A stretch of DNA of 64,000 nt. Source: an uncultured Lachnospiraceae bacterium (GTDB taxonomy: Bacteria; Bacillota; Clostridia; Lachnospirales; Lachnospiraceae). This document shows positions 62,263 through 64,000 of this stretch, piece after piece. The DNA lies in NCBI GenBank assembly GCA_947629865.1, contig CANRFJ010000002.1:149071-213070 (forward strand). The letters run 5' to 3'. Every line of letters starts with the position of its first letter. Position 1 is the first letter of the stretch. Under the pieces are notes generated by a model. The model ran no database searches. It was given only the letters and a program-made list of their open reading frames with translations, and had not been told where the DNA came from. Position numbers and translations under genes: made by a program.

Positions 62263-62948
62263 AACTGGTTCACCCTGATTTTTTCTTTCCAATAGAACTT
62301 TCTGAGATAGAAATACCAGTCCTGATTTTGGAGAATCCGAGTTGCTTTCGTAAGTTTGTATGGGAGATACGGAAGCAGGTGGCTGGCGGGGAAGGACAAT
62401 GGGTGTTTTCAGAGAATAATAAACCGCTTAAGATGGCGAGGACATGCGAACTTATTTTGGATCCCTTTGCGCTGGATGTGAATCAGAGGAAGATACTGAC
62501 TTCCCTATATGACAGAGTTGAAAAAAATGTTTCGTGTTCCGAATTGTTGTTATCCTGGAACAAGGCAGAATCCTATTTTCAGAATATGACAGAAGAATTG
62601 TTGTCAACAGTAGATGAATTTCCCTTGATTTATCGGAATGATATTTCTATCAAGGAGTTCCTGAAGTTTATAGATGTGCGTTTTGAGGAAAGCACAAAGG
62701 ATATATTAGAATATATGATTGACTATATGAGAATGTCATCAGAAGTGGCGGGAACTCGCTTATTTGTGTTATGCAATCTGAAACCATTTTTTGACAGTCG
62801 GGAACTGGGATATTTATATGAGCAAGCATTGTACCATAAATTTTGTTTGCTGCTTGTAGAGGGGTATGTTCCTGACCGTAAGGAGGAAAGGGAAAAATGG
62901 TGGATTGTCGATAAAGACAATTGCGTAATTATGCCAACTGATGTATAA
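62259..62948 (+). CDS. csn2: Type II-A adaptation protein Csn2
   Basis: Position after cas2 with ATGA overlap; Csn2-like MKLVHPDFFFPIELSEIEIPVLILENPSCFRKFVWEI. Confidence 0.88.
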   Translation: MKLVHPDFFFPIELSEIEIPVLILENPSCFRKFVWEIRKQVAGGEGQWVFSENNKPLKMARTCELILDPFALDVNQRKILTSLYDRVEKNVSCSELLLSWNKAESYFQNMTEELLSTVDEFPLIYRNDISIKEFLKFIDVRFEESTKDILEYMIDYMRMSSEVAGTRLFVLCNLKPFFDSRELGYLYEQALYHKFCLLLVEGYVPDRKEEREKWWIVDKDNCVIMPTDV

Positions 62949-63042
62949 TTATAGAAGGTAACTATATGAATCCACCCATATTGTAGTGGTATGTTTACTC
63001 AGTGAGAACCCTGGATGGATTATTCAAAATTTGAAGTTTGAG

Positions 63043-63929
63043 GTTTGAGAGTAGTGTGAATTCATATGGTGGTAAAACGTCTTGCTAAATTTTGGGAAAG
63101 GAAGTTGTGTTTGAGAGTAGTGTGAATTCATATGGTGGTAAAACGATAACGCTAGGTATAACCGAAGTGGATTAGTTTGAGAGTAGTGTGAATTCATATG
63201 GTGGTAAAACTCGTTGGCGTGAAAGGGGTGGAACTTCAAGTTTGAGAGTAGTGTGAATTCATATGGTGGTAAAACTATGGAGCGGGAACGCCGCCGAACA
63301 CATCGTTTGAGAGTAGTGTGAATTCATATGGTGGTAAAACTTCGGAAAAGTTGGTGGTCTCTATGTCAAAGTTTGAGAGTAGTGTGAATTCATATGGTGG
63401 TAAAACTATATCGGGGGCTACGGATATTGAAATAGAGTTTGAGAGTAGTGTGAATTCATATGGTGGTAAAACTCCTGCACTTAACGAAAATATGTATCTT
63501 GTGTTTGAGAGTAGTGTGAATTCATATGGTGGTAAAACAAAACTTTATTCCATGGAAAGAGTTTGGCCGTTTGAGAGTAGTGTGAATTCATATGGTGGTA
63601 AAACGGACTTGAGCAACCTTGTAGACGTGGGGAAGTTTGAGAGTAGTGTGAATTCATATGGTGGTAAAACGTTTTCCGTGGTTAGTAAAGGTTTTGTTGA
63701 GTTTGAGAGTAGTGTGAATTCATATGGTGGTAAAACAACTCATCGGGTAAATAGTGTCCCCTTGTTGTTTGAGAGTAGTGTGAATTCATATGGTGGTAAA
63801 ACCATTTCTTTCAGCTGGATTTGGGTACAGTGTTTGAGAGTAGTGTGAATTCATATGGTGGTAAAACTTCACCACCAAATTCACTAACGAAATGAAAGGT
63901 TTGAGAGTAGTGTGAATTCATATGGTGGT
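63043..63929 (+). CRISPR. CRISPR array: 14 repeats (last truncated), 13 spacers of 29-31 nt
   Basis: 36-bp repeat GTTTGAGAGTAGTGTGAATTCATATGGTGGTAAAAC; starts 63043, 63109, 63175, 63240, 63305, 63371, 63437, 63503, 63569, 63635, 63701, 63767, 63832, 63899. Confidence 0.98.
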
Positions 63930-64000
63930 CTTATGTCAAGATTTAGTACAAAATAAAATGAGAGGTTCTGCCAGCTAGGCCGCCGGCAGATTCTCAACCT

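Noticed and set aside
63024-63239. - strand ORF with FYHHMNSHYSQT repeats
   Set aside because: Same CRISPR array read on the other strand.
63318-63848. 176-aa ORF with FESSVNSYGGKT repeats
   Set aside because: Translation of the CRISPR array (66-bp period is a multiple of 3); not a protein gene.

Overview
The window looks like a Lachnospiraceae/Clostridia-type chromosome segment. This is judged from gene content and families; no database was searched. Positions ~1-37 kb are mostly housekeeping and regulatory: MoxR/VWA pair, RelA/SpoT-domain protein, truA, M18 peptidase, recA-recX, glycogen phosphorylase, maltose-type ABC transporter, fliB, rny, an agr-like quorum-sensing locus, two-component and sigma regulators, mntP and a ParA. 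From ~38 kb it becomes accessory: an RloA/RloB (AbiL-like) pair, an Ltp-repeat exported protein and a WYL regulator. A Tn4451-like mobilizable element follows (large serine recombinase, TnpW-like, MobA/MobL relaxase, IncQ-like oriT). Next come an AT-rich sigma/metzincin/foldase exported-protein operon, a CD3324/DUF2441 pair, and a complete type II-A CRISPR-Cas locus (tracrRNA, cas9, cas1, cas2, csn2, 14 repeats) running to the window end. The least obvious elements, all missing from the ORF track, are: a 41-aa AgrD-like peptide gene with ATGA overlap to agrB; the tracrRNA with a consensus promoter; an IncQ-type nic site; and a ~0.7 kb two-frame coding overlap inside the relaxase gene. The AT-rich metzincin operon is the best candidate for an undescribed system.
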